DNA of 64,000 bases, taken from assembly GCA_965200895.1 (NCBI GenBank), contig CBDAVM010000003.1:31411-95410 (forward strand), in the 5' to 3' direction. The translations under genes and the position numbers were made by a program. Below the pieces are notes generated by a model. It saw nothing but the letters and a program-made list of their open reading frames with translations. It did no database searches and was not told where the DNA came from. Below, piece after piece: positions 16,599-27,404 of the stretch. Positions within the stretch are counted from its first letter, which is position 1. Each line of letters starts with the position of its first letter. Source of the DNA: WTFV01 sp965200895 (lineage in GTDB: Bacteria; Acidobacteriota; Vicinamibacteria; Vicinamibacterales; UBA8438).

Positions 16599-17444
16599 AT
16601 GCCCAGTTCCCCGCCCCGGACCACAGCCCCGAATCCGCCCGCGCCCGACCTCTGGCCAACCGCCATCACCCGGGTCGAGCCGGACAAGATTCTGGTGCGC
16701 GGATACCCCCTCGACGAGTTGATGGGACGGCTGTCGTTCGCGGACGCCATCTACCTGCTGATCACCGGAGAGCTCGCCTCGCCGACGGTGAGCCGCGTCA
16801 TGGACGCCCTGCTGGTGGCTTCGCTCGACCACGGAGCCACGCCCCCCTCGACGCTGGCCGCCCGGCACGTCGCCGGCACCGGGGCTCCCCTGCGAGCCGC
16901 GGCCGCCGCCGGCATCCTGGCCCTGGGCTCGCCGCTGGGCGGCGGCGGCAGCATCGAGAGCTGCATGCAGTTCCTCGACGAGGGGATCGCACTCGTGGGC
17001 GACTGGGTGTCCCACGACGACGCCGCCCGCCGGCTGCTGGAACCATGGAGCGCAAGCGGACGGATACCGCCCGGATTCGGACACCGCCGGCATCGCCGCG
17101 ATCCACGCGCCGTCCGCCTCATGCAGCTCGCCTTCGAGCTGGAGCTCGAGGGCGGGCATACGCAACTCGCCCGCGCGGTCGAGCAGGAACTGGGGGAACG
17201 GCGGACCGCAATCGGACAGCCGCGGCTGTCACTCAACGCCGACGGCGCCATCGCCGCCGTGGCCGGCGACCTCGGTCTCGACGCCCAGACCGCCACGATG
17301 CTCTTCACCATCTCGCGCGTGCCCGGCCTGGTGACGCACGCCATCGAAGAGCAACGGCGCCAGGACGCCATGCGCCCGATCGATCCGTCCCGGCACGTCT
17401 ATGACGGACCGGGGGAGCGGCGATTGCCGGATTCGCCCCTGTGA
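16599..17444 (+). CDS. Citrate synthase-fold citryl-CoA lyase-like protein
   Basis: A 281-residue protein with the citrate synthase fold, the size of a single-subunit citryl-CoA lyase rather than a full citrate synthase (about 400 residues). It contains G-Y-P-L-D-E-L-M-G-R-L-S-F-A-D-A-I-Y-L-L at the N-terminus, S-L-D-H-G-A-T-P-P-S-T-L-A-A-R (His near residue 77) and P-P-G-F-G-H-R (His near residue 161), placing two catalytic His as in the family, and a C-terminal R-P-I-D-P-S-R-H-V-Y-D-G-P. It could cleave citryl-CoA to oxaloacetate and acetyl-CoA, or act on a methyl- or acyl-citryl analogue. G-F-G-H-R-R-H replaces the usual G-F-G-H-P-x-Y. It appears cotranscribed with hpt. The tRNA-Val gene follows on the opposite strand. 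Confidence 0.75.
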   Translation: MPSSPPRTTAPNPPAPDLWPTAITRVEPDKILVRGYPLDELMGRLSFADAIYLLITGELASPTVSRVMDALLVASLDHGATPPSTLAARHVAGTGAPLRAAAAAGILALGSPLGGGGSIESCMQFLDEGIALVGDWVSHDDAARRLLEPWSASGRIPPGFGHRRHRRDPRAVRLMQLAFELELEGGHTQLARAVEQELGERRTAIGQPRLSLNADGAIAAVAGDLGLDAQTATMLFTISRVPGLVTHAIEEQRRQDAMRPIDPSRHVYDGPGERRLPDSPL

Positions 17445-17579
17445 CGGGGCATCTCGCCACGAGCGGGCCGATGCAGAGCCGAGACGGACACAACCGTTCT
17501 CAGCTCACGTCACCGGGCTGCGGGTGGGAATCGCGCTGCGAACGAAGCCTCGAAATCCACTGTCAGCGAGACTGAGCAG

Positions 17580-17654
17580 TGGTGGGCGCTAGTGGATTCG
17601 AACCACTGACCCCCGCCGTGTGAAGGCGATGCTCTACCACTGAGCCAAGCGCCC
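17580..17654 (-). tRNA. tRNA-Val (anticodon CAC)
   Basis: Read on the minus strand: 7-bp acceptor GGGCGCT/AGCGCCC, D arm GGCTCAGTGGTAGAGC, anticodon stem TCGCC/GGCGG (one G-T pair) with loop TTCACAC giving CAC, and T arm with GTTCGAATC. The discriminator is A and the 3' CCA is encoded (17580-17582). Total 75 nt including CCA. It reads GUG codons, frequent in this GC-rich genome. Confidence 0.95.
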
Positions 17655-17713
17655 GACCCTATCGAAACCCGGAGTCTATCGGAAGCAGCGTCGGATCGCC
17701 AGTCGAGACCGCA

Positions 17714-18202
17714 TCAACGCGCCTCGGCGATCAACGCCCGCAACATCCGCGCGTACTGCGCATCGGCGTCCGCATCGCCGTCGTACCGGGCCGGGCCGGC
17801 ACCCGTATCCACCATGTCCGCCGAATCGTCTCCACTGGCGAGTCCATCGGCCCCGGTGTCGGTAATCAGCACCTTCGTCTGCGGAATCGAAGCCGCATTC
17901 AGATCGATATAGACCTCGCGATACTGGCGGTCGGCGATCTTCTGCTCCACGTACAACGGCACCTCGTAGCGCGCCGACACGACGAGGAGTGACCCGGGGA
18001 ACGACAGCGCGGCCACGAACCGATCGTCATCCGCGCTGTCGCGCGCCGCGATGGCGTCCAACTGCGCGGCGCCGAGCAACTCGGCGAGCTCGGCCGCCAG
18101 GGCCGCGGATTCCGATCCCTGCGCTTGCGCCTGTCCCGCCAATCCAACCGTCAGCAGCGCAAGGACGGCAGTGACCCGTCTGCAGACTTCCAAGTTCAGC
18201 AT
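17714..18202 (-). CDS. Small secreted protein of unknown function
   Basis: A 162-residue exported protein. The leader (about residues 1-28, ending Q-A-Q-A-Q) is followed by an Ala/Leu-rich helix (A-A-L-A-A-E-L-A-E-L-L) and a region with S-L-L-V-V-S-A-R-Y-E-V-P that resembles a small beta domain, then an acidic low-complexity tail (D-D-S-A-D, D-G-D-A-D-A-D). The start at 18202 is chosen because GGGAGA lies upstream and the leader begins there; the frame is open further. I do not recognise a named family. The next gene upstream on the same strand is uvrB's stop-side neighbour, 114 bp away. Confidence 0.65.
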   Translation of the reverse strand: MLNLEVCRRVTAVLALLTVGLAGQAQAQGSESAALAAELAELLGAAQLDAIAARDSADDDRFVAALSFPGSLLVVSARYEVPLYVEQKIADRQYREVYIDLNAASIPQTKVLITDTGADGLASGDDSADMVDTGAGPARYDGDADADAQYARMLRALIAEAR

Positions 18203-18316
18203 GGTGAATCTCCCTTTCGACGGCACTTGAACCAGCGCCAGCCCTGCACACGTTCTACCACCCGCAACGCCCGGCGTCAACGACCGATTGTTCGACTCGG
18301 CGGCGCCCGTTCCACC

Positions 18317-20326
<2,010 letters not shown>

Positions 20327-20372
20327 CGGCGAGCTCGCCTGTCACCGAGCGAGACCGGCGCCGGCCCGGCGG

Positions 20373-21317
20373 TCAGCGCGGGTCCGAGGAGGCCTCGGCC
20401 TCGTTCCAGATCGCGTAGTACCCCTCGCGGACGCGCAGCTTCGCGTCCCGGACACTCGCGCGGTCGGAACGGAGGCGCACATCGAGTTCGCGCCAGTTCC
20501 CGTCCTGCCGCGTGTTCGTCGAGACGTAGCCGAGCGAATAGCGTCCGTCCAGCTCCTCGACGATCTGCCCGTAGATCTCTTCGAGGCGGTCGACGGAATG
20601 CGGGAAATAGGCGGTCCCCCCCGTGATGCCCGTCAACCGGCCGAGGCGCATCCGTTGGCGCTGGCGCGCCCGGGACCGCAGGTCGCGCTGGAAGCCGATC
20701 GCGTAGACGGTGACGTCGGAGGCCCGCAGCAGGTCCCGTGCATCACGGATGGAGAGGCGGCTGCGCGTATCCTCCCCGTCCGTGTAGAGCACGAGCACCT
20801 TGCGGCCGTCCTGTTCGAAGGCGCCGTCGAGGTAGACTCCCAGTGCATCGTAGAGGGCCGTATAACCCTCCGGGCGGCGGCCCCGGATGCGCTCGATCAG
20901 ACGTCCGAAGTCCTCCTGCCCGTAGCGTCCCACCCGCACCTCGGTGTCGAAGTCGACCAGCGTGATGTCGGCGGCGTAGGTCAGCGTGTTCAGGAACCGG
21001 ATCGCCGCGGTCTTCTGGAAGCGGTCGTTGCGCTCCATGCTGCCGCTCATGTCCAGCAGGAGGCCGACGTGCAAGGGAATGTCGTCGACGTCGCTGGAGA
21101 GTCCGACCGAGAAATAGCGCACCTCCTGCGGCTGGCCGTCCTCGAGCACCTCGAAGTCGTCCCGCGTCAGGTCGGTCACCAGGTTGCCGTCCCGTTCGAC
21201 TACCGTGACGCCGACATGCACCAGGTCGATGCGGCTGGTGAACATCGGCGGTTGCGCCTGCACAGCCGCCGGCGCCAGGAACAGAATCGCCGCGACGACT
21301 GTCAGCCACTTCTTCAT
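20373..21317 (-). CDS. VWFA-related domain protein (acidobacterial type)
   Basis: A 314-residue exported von Willebrand factor A protein of the type abundant in Acidobacteriota. After the signal peptide (about residues 1-22) comes the typical lead-in domain (V-x-V-x-V-V-E-R-D-G-x-x-V-T-D-L-T-R-D-D-F-E-V-L-E-D-G). The MIDAS metal site D-M-S-G-S-M is at residues 89-94, with L-Y-T-D-G-E-D supplying the later acidic ligand. Such proteins probably mediate metal-dependent protein contacts in the periplasm or at the surface; exact partners are unknown. ATG 21317 begins the leader; the upstream ATG at 21350 is less likely. It is divergent from the DHH gene. Confidence 0.85.
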   Translation of the reverse strand: MKKWLTVVAAILFLAPAAVQAQPPMFTSRIDLVHVGVTVVERDGNLVTDLTRDDFEVLEDGQPQEVRYFSVGLSSDVDDIPLHVGLLLDMSGSMERNDRFQKTAAIRFLNTLTYAADITLVDFDTEVRVGRYGQEDFGRLIERIRGRRPEGYTALYDALGVYLDGAFEQDGRKVLVLYTDGEDTRSRLSIRDARDLLRASDVTVYAIGFQRDLRSRARQRQRMRLGRLTGITGGTAYFPHSVDRLEEIYGQIVEELDGRYSLGYVSTNTRQDGNWRELDVRLRSDRASVRDAKLRVREGYYAIWNEAEASSDPR

Positions 21318-21398
21318 GGCCGCGATGATACCGCATTGCGTGGGCGGCACTTCGCCCCCCTTCGCCCCGGCCGAGCGGGCCGAGCGGACCAGCCGACA

Positions 21399-21404
21399 TA
21401 TAAT
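21399..21404 (+). promoter_or_regulatory. Consensus TATAAT -10 box 11 bases before a start codon
   Basis: A perfect TATAAT stands in otherwise GC-rich DNA and ends 11 bases before the ATG of the DHH gene at 21416. A transcription start seven bases on would leave about four bases of leader, so the mRNA would be nearly leaderless. No matching -35 hexamer is seen at 17 bp. Confidence 0.45.
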
Positions 21405-21415
21405 CTGAGACTCTC

Positions 21416-22879
21416 ATGAGGTGCGTGGCGGTCTGCCAGGATGCCCTGGTCGTCAGGACGCTGCACCAGGCGCTCGTGCCGACGCTCGACATCGAGTTCC
21501 TGGTCGAAGATCGCGCCCTCGCCCGCCGCCTCCACGACGCCGGCATTCCCACCCGGGCCGGCGATCCGCGGCGCATCGACACCTACCTGCGGATGGACGT
21601 GACGCCGGCCACGTGCGTTATCGTGGAGGACACCGGGCGCCGCAGCGTACGGCGGATTCTGGAAGCGCTGGCCGACGCCGGCGCGGTGCTGACCTACCTG
21701 CTCAACGTGGGCGAACGCCGCTCGAAACGAGCCGGCGACTGTCTGGCCGGCTTTCCCGAGGTCAGCGTGCTGAGTCTCGGCGACCTGCTCAAGGGATCGC
21801 TGCTCGGCGCGCTCGGCCGCGCCCTGACGCGTTCGCGAGTCCAGCAGTACCAACGCTACTTCGCCGACGCCGACCGCGTGCTGATTCTGCTGCACCACGA
21901 TCCCGATCCCGACGCGCTGGCCAGCGGGCTCGCCCTGCGCGCCCTCCTCCACCGCACGAAGGCCACCGCCATCATCGGCGCGTTCCACGGCGTGACCCGT
22001 CCGGAGAACCTGCGCATGGCGAACCTTCTCGACATCCGGGTCCAGCCCCTGACGGCCGAATCGCTCGGCGATTTCGACCGCATCGCCACCGTCGACGTTC
22101 AGCCTCACTACTTCGGCGGCCTTCTTTCCCGCGTCGATCTGGTCATCGACCACCACCCGGAGCGCACCGGCTACACGACCACCTTCAAGGACATCCGCCC
22201 GGACTACGGCTCGACCGCGACCATCCTCACGGAGCATCTGCGGGCCACGAACGTGAACATCTCGGAACGCATCGCCACCGCGATGCTCTACGCCATCAAG
22301 TCGGACACGCTGTTCCTCTCGCGCCAGACGAACCGCAGCGACCTGGAGGCCTTCACCTACCTCTATCCGCTCGCCGATCCGGCGCTGGTGCGCAAGATGG
22401 AGGGCTCCGAGATCACCCTGGAGCGGCTGCGACACGTGACGCACGGGGTGCAGTCCGGACGCATGCGCGATCAGGTCTTTGCGGCCCACATCGGAGAAGC
22501 GCCGCGCGAGGACCTGGTGCCCTACGTCGCCGACTTCCTGCTGCAGCTCGAGGACGTCAAGTGGTCCGTCGTGTCGGGCGTCATCGGCGACCGTCTCGTC
22601 GTCTCGGTGCGCAATCTCGGCTATTCGCGCAACGCCGGCGAGTTCGTCAAGCGGTGGTTCAACGATATCGGCAGCGCCGGCGGTCACCGCGCCATGGCCA
22701 AGGCGGTGGTCCCACTCGATGCGTTCCGGGCGAAGTTCCGACCGGTCGAAGACTCCGACATCGCGACCAGACTCGCGGATCTCGCCGCGCAGTTCCTGCA
22801 GGAGCAGCAGGGCGGCGAGCGACGCGCCGCCGACCGGAATCCCCGCACGGCGGCAAGGGTCCGGTCGCACGGCTCCTGA
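21416..22879 (+). CDS. DHH family phosphoesterase with N-terminal RCK/TrkA-N-like domain
   Basis: A 487-residue cytoplasmic protein. Residues about 1-130 resemble a Rossmann-type RCK/TrkA-N domain; residues about 150-440 form a DHH/DHHA1 phosphoesterase with H-H-D-P-D-P-D-A-L (160-168), D-H-H-P (245-248) and G-G-H-R-A-M-A-K-A near residue 435. Related enzymes are NrnA-type oligoribonuclease/pAp phosphatases and cyclic-dinucleotide phosphodiesterases; which substrate this one uses is not clear. The RCK-like half could sense a nucleotide or cofactor. The first DHH motif is D-P-D-P-D rather than D-x-D-A-D, within family variation. Convergent with the patatin-like gene. Confidence 0.83.
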   Translation: MRCVAVCQDALVVRTLHQALVPTLDIEFLVEDRALARRLHDAGIPTRAGDPRRIDTYLRMDVTPATCVIVEDTGRRSVRRILEALADAGAVLTYLLNVGERRSKRAGDCLAGFPEVSVLSLGDLLKGSLLGALGRALTRSRVQQYQRYFADADRVLILLHHDPDPDALASGLALRALLHRTKATAIIGAFHGVTRPENLRMANLLDIRVQPLTAESLGDFDRIATVDVQPHYFGGLLSRVDLVIDHHPERTGYTTTFKDIRPDYGSTATILTEHLRATNVNISERIATAMLYAIKSDTLFLSRQTNRSDLEAFTYLYPLADPALVRKMEGSEITLERLRHVTHGVQSGRMRDQVFAAHIGEAPREDLVPYVADFLLQLEDVKWSVVSGVIGDRLVVSVRNLGYSRNAGEFVKRWFNDIGSAGGHRAMAKAVVPLDAFRAKFRPVEDSDIATRLADLAAQFLQEQQGGERRAADRNPRTAARVRSHGS

Positions 22880-22903
22880 AGAAGACGCCGATCCTCTTGT
22901 CTG

Positions 22904-24376
22904 TCAGTCCTGGCCTGCAAGCCGCGCCGAGAAGGACTCAGGGGGCTCCAGCCGCTCCGCGGGGGACGCTTCGATCAGTTCGCCGCTGGCCCCGACGACC
23001 GCATCGACGAACTGGCGGAAGCCGTCCTCGTAGCCGCGGTCGACCAGCTCGTCCAACGTCTGCGTCCGGTCGGAGTACTCGTCGTAGCAGCCGGCGACGT
23101 CGAAGGGACCGACCGGATTGTGCGCGGGCCTGACCTCGAACAGCGACTCGAACCGCCCGCGCCGGCTGTCGATCGCCTCCTGAACGGAGACGCGTTCGAT
23201 GCCCAGAAGATACTCCCCGGCTCTTCCGTGGATGTCCCGGCGCGCTGCGCTCAGCGAGTGCGGGACGGTGGCCGGCGGCAACGCCGTGACCAGGATGACC
23301 TGCTGGACGCCGGCCCGCGCCACCTCGTCGAGCAGCCGCGCCGTGCTCTCCGGCCGGTCGCAGAGCCGGTGCGTCTCTCCTCGCCAAGCGCTGTCGTGAT
23401 CGAAGGTCACGAAGCGGGGATCGGTGGCGACCGGCAGGCTCAGTGCAGCAGCGAAGGCGTCCAGCGCGTGGCGTCGCGGAGCACGCGTCAGGTCGACGGT
23501 CTCGAGCGGCCGCGCCGCGCCGTCGGCACCGGGCAGCGCCTGCAGGAACTCGCTGCGGTACGGCTCGGCGAGCAGGGCGAACGCCATGTCGCGCCGCGCG
23601 TCGACGTCGTGGACCAGCATCAGCAACTCGCGGAACCCCGGCTGTCCCAGGTTCTCCTTCAGCAGCTCCGCGTAGCGTTGTCCCAGCTCGTCGTCGGTCG
23701 GCCGGCGCATCCGCGAGCCGTGCATGATCTGCCACAGCCCGCCGCTGAACCACGCCACGGCATGCGACTGATCGATCGGGGCGCCGAGCAGCCGCCACCA
23801 CAGGCCGCCGCGGGCAATCCGGCGCGCCCTGTGCCGCACGGTGCGCTCGATGGCGTCGAGCACCAGCAGGGCCAGGAGCGACGCGATCGCAATCACCACG
23901 AGCCGCGGCAGGACGACGGGCAGGAACGAGGGCGCGAACACGGCCCGTAGCCACCCCTCGTAGGCTGTCGCCAGCGCCGCGCCGAACTCGACCCCGATGA
24001 GCGACAGGAAATAGCTGGCCGGAAAGACCAGCGCCGCGAGCGCCAGAGCCGCCAGCGGCAGCAACGTCGTCGCGAACGCGGCGGCGAGCATCCATCCCGC
24101 GCCGCGCAGCGTCTGACGCCAGCGATACGTGCGGCGCACCCCGCGGCTGCGCCACAGCCCGCTCTGCGCCCAGAGCCGGGACCCGCCGTCGACGGCGGCG
24201 AACATGGCGCCCACCGCGCCGATGCCGCGCCCGGCCACCACATCGATCTTGACGCCGGCTTCCACCAGCGAGCGCAGGACACCGGCGTGATAGGCGCCGG
24301 CGGTGCCGGTGCCGGTCAGGACCAGCGCCGTCCGCAACTGCGGAACGTACCGGCGAACCGTTTCGATGGAAGCCAC
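22904..24376 (-). CDS. Patatin-like protein lacking the nucleophile serine, membrane-spanning
   Basis: A 490-residue protein starting with GTG. The N-terminus follows the patatin fold (T-A-L-V-L-T-G-T-G-T-A-G-A-Y-H-A-G-V-L-R-S-L, about residues 16-37), but the nucleophile elbow G-x-S-x-G reads G-R-G-I-G (residues 49-53), so Gly replaces the catalytic Ser. The oxyanion-type G-T-G-T-A-G is also altered from G-G-G-x-R-G. Two or three strong hydrophobic segments (about residues 90-125 and 150-180) interrupt the domain. Later residues (F-D-V-A-G-C-Y-D-E-Y) are conserved-looking. It is therefore unlikely to be an active phospholipase by the usual mechanism and may be a membrane-bound scaffold or binding protein. 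GreA is encoded 14 bp upstream, so they may be cotranscribed. Confidence 0.7.
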   Translation of the reverse strand: MASIETVRRYVPQLRTALVLTGTGTAGAYHAGVLRSLVEAGVKIDVVAGRGIGAVGAMFAAVDGGSRLWAQSGLWRSRGVRRTYRWRQTLRGAGWMLAAAFATTLLPLAALALAALVFPASYFLSLIGVEFGAALATAYEGWLRAVFAPSFLPVVLPRLVVIAIASLLALLVLDAIERTVRHRARRIARGGLWWRLLGAPIDQSHAVAWFSGGLWQIMHGSRMRRPTDDELGQRYAELLKENLGQPGFRELLMLVHDVDARRDMAFALLAEPYRSEFLQALPGADGAARPLETVDLTRAPRRHALDAFAAALSLPVATDPRFVTFDHDSAWRGETHRLCDRPESTARLLDEVARAGVQQVILVTALPPATVPHSLSAARRDIHGRAGEYLLGIERVSVQEAIDSRRGRFESLFEVRPAHNPVGPFDVAGCYDEYSDRTQTLDELVDRGYEDGFRQFVDAVVGASGELIEASPAERLEPPESFSARLAGQD

Positions 24377-24390
24377 TGACAGGCTGCCAG

Positions 24391-24855
24391 TCAGGACTCG
24401 TGAATTGTCGTCAGCTCGATGATCTCGAACTCGCGAACGCCGTTCGGTGTCCTGACGGCTATCTCGTCACCCTCCTCCCGGCCGACGATGGCCCGGCCGA
24501 TCGGGGACGCGGTCGACACCCATCCCTTGGCGGGATCGGCGTCCTCGGGCATGACGAGCTCGTAGGTCACCTCGCCGCCGTCGGCGGCGCGCAGCAGCAC
24601 GGTCGATCCGAGCGCCGCGCGATCGTGCGGCAACCGGTCGAGATTCAGCAGGGAGATCTCCGCCAGTCGGGCGCGCAGCATGCCGATGCGGGCCTCGACC
24701 AGCCGCTGCCGCTCCTTCGCGGCCTGGTACTCGGCGTTCTCCCGCAGATCGCCGAGCTCCCGCGCCCGTTGGATCTCCCTGGGCAGCTCGCGCGTCAACT
24801 CGCGCTCGAGCGTCTGAACCTCGTCCTCGATCCGCCTCACCAGCCGTGCTTTCAT
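24391..24855 (-). CDS. greA: GreA/GreB family transcription elongation factor
   Basis: A 154-residue Gre factor. It enters the RNA polymerase secondary channel and stimulates cleavage of backtracked RNA. The N-terminal coiled coil contains the acidic tip G-D-L-R-E-N-A-E-Y-Q-A-A-K-E-R-Q (about residues 34-49), whose Asp and Glu hold the catalytic metal. The C-terminal domain has G-S-T-V-L-L, S-P-I-G-R-A-I-V-G-R-E-E-G-D-E-I and F-E-I-I. Start at 24855 gives the usual length; the frame is open upstream but overlaps the divergent methyltransferase gene. Followed closely by the patatin-like gene. Confidence 0.9.
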   Translation of the reverse strand: MKARLVRRIEDEVQTLERELTRELPREIQRARELGDLRENAEYQAAKERQRLVEARIGMLRARLAEISLLNLDRLPHDRAALGSTVLLRAADGGEVTYELVMPEDADPAKGWVSTASPIGRAIVGREEGDEIAVRTPNGVREFEIIELTTIHES

Positions 24856-24924
24856 GGGAAATACAGCCTCACAGCGTAGCACATCTGGTATGCTCGGCCC
24901 GCTCGCAAAGGCCCGCAAGGCGCC

Positions 24925-25788
24925 GTGGAGATCGTCACCAGCCGCCGGAACGTGCTCGTCGCGCGCTTCCGATTCGCGCTCGACTCGAAACGCCGCTCCC
25001 GTACCCATCTGCTGCTCGCCGGGCGGCGCCTGATCGACGACGCCCGGCGAGCGGGCGTCGTCATCGAAACCGTGGTCGTCACCGCCGAAGCCGTCCGGCG
25101 CGGCGACGCCGCCATCACGGGGCTGGTCGCAGGCTTCGCCCGCGACGGCGTACGCGTCGCAGCGTGCTCCGGGCAGGTGATGGCGGCCCTCACCCCGCTG
25201 CGGTCCCCGGCGAGCGCGGTCGCGCTCGCCCGCCATCGCCCACCCTCCATCGACGATGTGCTCGCTCGCGCGCCGCACGGATGTCTTCTCGCACCGGTCG
25301 GGGTGCAGGACCCGGGCAACCTCGGGGCCGTCATCCGGGCGGCCGAAGCGGCCGGCGCCGGCGGCGTCGTCGTCACCGGAGCCGCTGCCGACCCGTTCGG
25401 ATGGAAGGCGCTGCGCGGCGCCATGGGCAGCACCTTCCGGCTTCCGGTCGCGGACGCGGAAGCGCAGGACGATCGGTCGCCGCAGGTACGGCTTCCGGGC
25501 GGGGACGCGGAAGCGCAGAACGACGACCTGCTGCAGCGGGCCCGGCGGGCGGGCTGCACGGTCCTGTCGGCGGCGCCCCGGGGCGGCCGGTCGATATACG
25601 ATCTCGACCTGACGCGACCACTGCTGATCCTGATCGGCGGCGAGGGGGCCGGCGTCCAGCGGGCGCTCGCCGAAACCGCGGACGCTGTGGTGTCGATCCC
25701 GATGGCCCCGGGCGTGGAGTCGCTCAACGCGGCGGTAGCGGCCGGCGTGCTCGCCTACGAGGTTCGCCGCCAGCGGACGGCCGTATGA
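24925..25788 (+). CDS. SpoU/TrmH family RNA 2'-O-methyltransferase with internal duplication
   Basis: A 287-residue rRNA/tRNA 2'-O-methyltransferase of the SPOUT class with an N-terminal substrate-binding domain. Motif 1 is Q-D-P-G-N-L-G-A-V-I-R-A-A-E-A-A-G (about residues 130-146), motif 2 L-L-I-L-I-G-G-E-G-A-G-V, and motif 3 I-P-M-A-P-G-V-E-S-L-N-A-A-V-A-A-G-V-L-A-Y-E, which together build the knotted SAM site. Between motifs 1 and 2 there is a 17-residue duplicated segment (G/A-D-A-E-A-Q-D/N-D occurs twice), absent from typical members. The start codon is GTG at 24925. The stop overlaps the rarA ATG (ATGA), so the two are translationally coupled. Confidence 0.87.
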   Translation: MEIVTSRRNVLVARFRFALDSKRRSRTHLLLAGRRLIDDARRAGVVIETVVVTAEAVRRGDAAITGLVAGFARDGVRVAACSGQVMAALTPLRSPASAVALARHRPPSIDDVLARAPHGCLLAPVGVQDPGNLGAVIRAAEAAGAGGVVVTGAAADPFGWKALRGAMGSTFRLPVADAEAQDDRSPQVRLPGGDAEAQNDDLLQRARRAGCTVLSAAPRGGRSIYDLDLTRPLLILIGGEGAGVQRALAETADAVVSIPMAPGVESLNAAVAAGVLAYEVRRQRTAV

Positions 25789-27401
25789 AATCAGGCCACC
25801 TGTTCGAGACGACGGCGCCGGAGCGGGCCGCCGCCGGGAGACCCGTCCCGCCGGAGCGGGCGGCGGCCGGAGCGCCGCTCGCCGAGCGGATGCGCCCGCG
25901 TTCGTTCGACGAGCTCGTGGGCCAGCACGAGCTGCTCGCGCCAGGCCAGCCCCTGCGCGCGGCGATCGAGCGCGACGCCCTGCAGTCGATCATCCTCTGG
26001 GGTCCGCCCGGCACCGGCAAGACGACCATCGCGCGCCTGATTGCGACGATCACCCGCGCACGCTTCATCGCGTTCAGCGCCGTGCTGTCCGGCATCCGGG
26101 ACATCCGCGCGGTGATGACCGAGGCCGAGGCCGCCCGCCGCGAGCTGGGCCGGCGCACGATCCTCTTCGTCGACGAGATCCACCGCTTCAACAAGGCGCA
26201 GCAGGACGCCTTCCTGCCGCGGGTCGAGGCTGGCGACATCGTGCTGATCGGCGCGACCACCGAGAACCCGTCGTTCGAGGTCAACGCGGCGCTGCTGTCG
26301 CGCTCGAAGGTCTTCGTCCTGCAACCCCTGACCGCGGACGAAACGGTGCGCATCCTGCGGCGCGCGCTCGACGATCGGGAGCGGGGCCTCGGCGCGGCGC
26401 TGGCCGCCGACGACGACGCGCTGGCCGCCATCGCGCGCCACGCCAACGGCGACGCGCGGGTGGCGTTGAACCTGCTGGAGCTGGCCGCGACCCTGGCCGG
26501 ACGGCCCGACCCGCCCGCGCCGGACAGGACGGACCAACGGCGCGACCCGCCGGACGACACGGACGTTCCGGCCCCGGCGGACGGCGCCGCCAGCGGGCCG
26601 GCCCGCATCGACCGGGCCCTGCTGGCGCGGGCCCTCCAGCACCGGGCGCTGCTCTACGACAAGTCCGGCGAGGAGCACTTCAACCTGATCTCGGCGCTCC
26701 ACAAGTCGCTGCGCAACAGCGACCCCGACGCCGGCGTCTACTGGCTCGCGCGCATGGTCGAGGCGGGCGAGGACCCGCTGTACATCGCCCGCCGCCTGGT
26801 CCGTTTCGCCTCCGAGGACGTCGGCAACGCCGACCCGGCGGCGCTGACCGTGGCCGTCGCGGCCAAGGAGGCGGTCCACTTCATCGGCATGCCGGAGGGC
26901 AACACCGCCCTGGCGCAGGCCGTGGCCTACCTCGCCACGGCGCCGAAGAGCAACGCGGTCCACGCCGCCTATGCAGGCGCAGCGGCCGACGCGCGCGAGC
27001 AGGCGGCCGAGCCGGTCCCGCTCCACCTGCGCAATGCGCCGACGCGCCTGATGAAGTCGCTCGACTACGGCCGGGGCTACGCCTACGCCCACGACGACCC
27101 GGACGGCGTCGCCGCCATGGACTGCCTGCCGCCGTCGCTCGCCGGACGACGCTACTACCGTCCGACCTCGCGCGGGTTCGAGAAGGAGATCGCCCGCCGC
27201 CTCGACGCCTGGCGGACCCTGAAGCAGTCGAAGCGGCGGACGTCGGACGAAGCGCCGGGCCCGCGCGACCGCCGCGCGGACGCATCGACCGACGGGAGAC
27301 CCGGAGCACGGGACGGACGGCGCCAATCTGTCGGGCGGGTCGCCCCCGGAGACGGGACGCCCCCCGGCGCCGGCGGGCGCCATACCCGCGAGGACATCTG
27401 A
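25785..27401 (+). CDS. rarA: Replication-associated recombination protein A (MgsA/RarA AAA+ ATPase)
   Basis: A 538-residue clamp-loader-like AAA+ ATPase acting at stalled forks, homologous to MgsA/WRNIP1. Walker A G-P-P-G-T-G-K-T is at residues 73-80, Walker B I-L-F-V-D-E-I-H-R-F, sensor 1 G-A-T-T-E-N-P-S-F-E and the arginine finger region L-L-S-R. The C-terminal tetramerisation domain includes Y-D-K-S-G-E-E-H-F-N-L-I-S-A-L-H-K-S-L-R and Y-W-L-A-R-M. Compared with typical family members (about 430-450 residues) there is a Pro/Asp-rich insert near residues 245-275 and a disordered 60-residue basic tail. ATG at 25785 overlaps the preceding gene by 4 bp. Confidence 0.93.
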   Translation: MKSGHLFETTAPERAAAGRPVPPERAAAGAPLAERMRPRSFDELVGQHELLAPGQPLRAAIERDALQSIILWGPPGTGKTTIARLIATITRARFIAFSAVLSGIRDIRAVMTEAEAARRELGRRTILFVDEIHRFNKAQQDAFLPRVEAGDIVLIGATTENPSFEVNAALLSRSKVFVLQPLTADETVRILRRALDDRERGLGAALAADDDALAAIARHANGDARVALNLLELAATLAGRPDPPAPDRTDQRRDPPDDTDVPAPADGAASGPARIDRALLARALQHRALLYDKSGEEHFNLISALHKSLRNSDPDAGVYWLARMVEAGEDPLYIARRLVRFASEDVGNADPAALTVAVAAKEAVHFIGMPEGNTALAQAVAYLATAPKSNAVHAAYAGAAADAREQAAEPVPLHLRNAPTRLMKSLDYGRGYAYAHDDPDGVAAMDCLPPSLAGRRYYRPTSRGFEKEIARRLDAWRTLKQSKRRTSDEAPGPRDRRADASTDGRPGARDGRRQSVGRVAPGDGTPPGAGGRHTREDI

Positions 27402-27404
27402 CCG

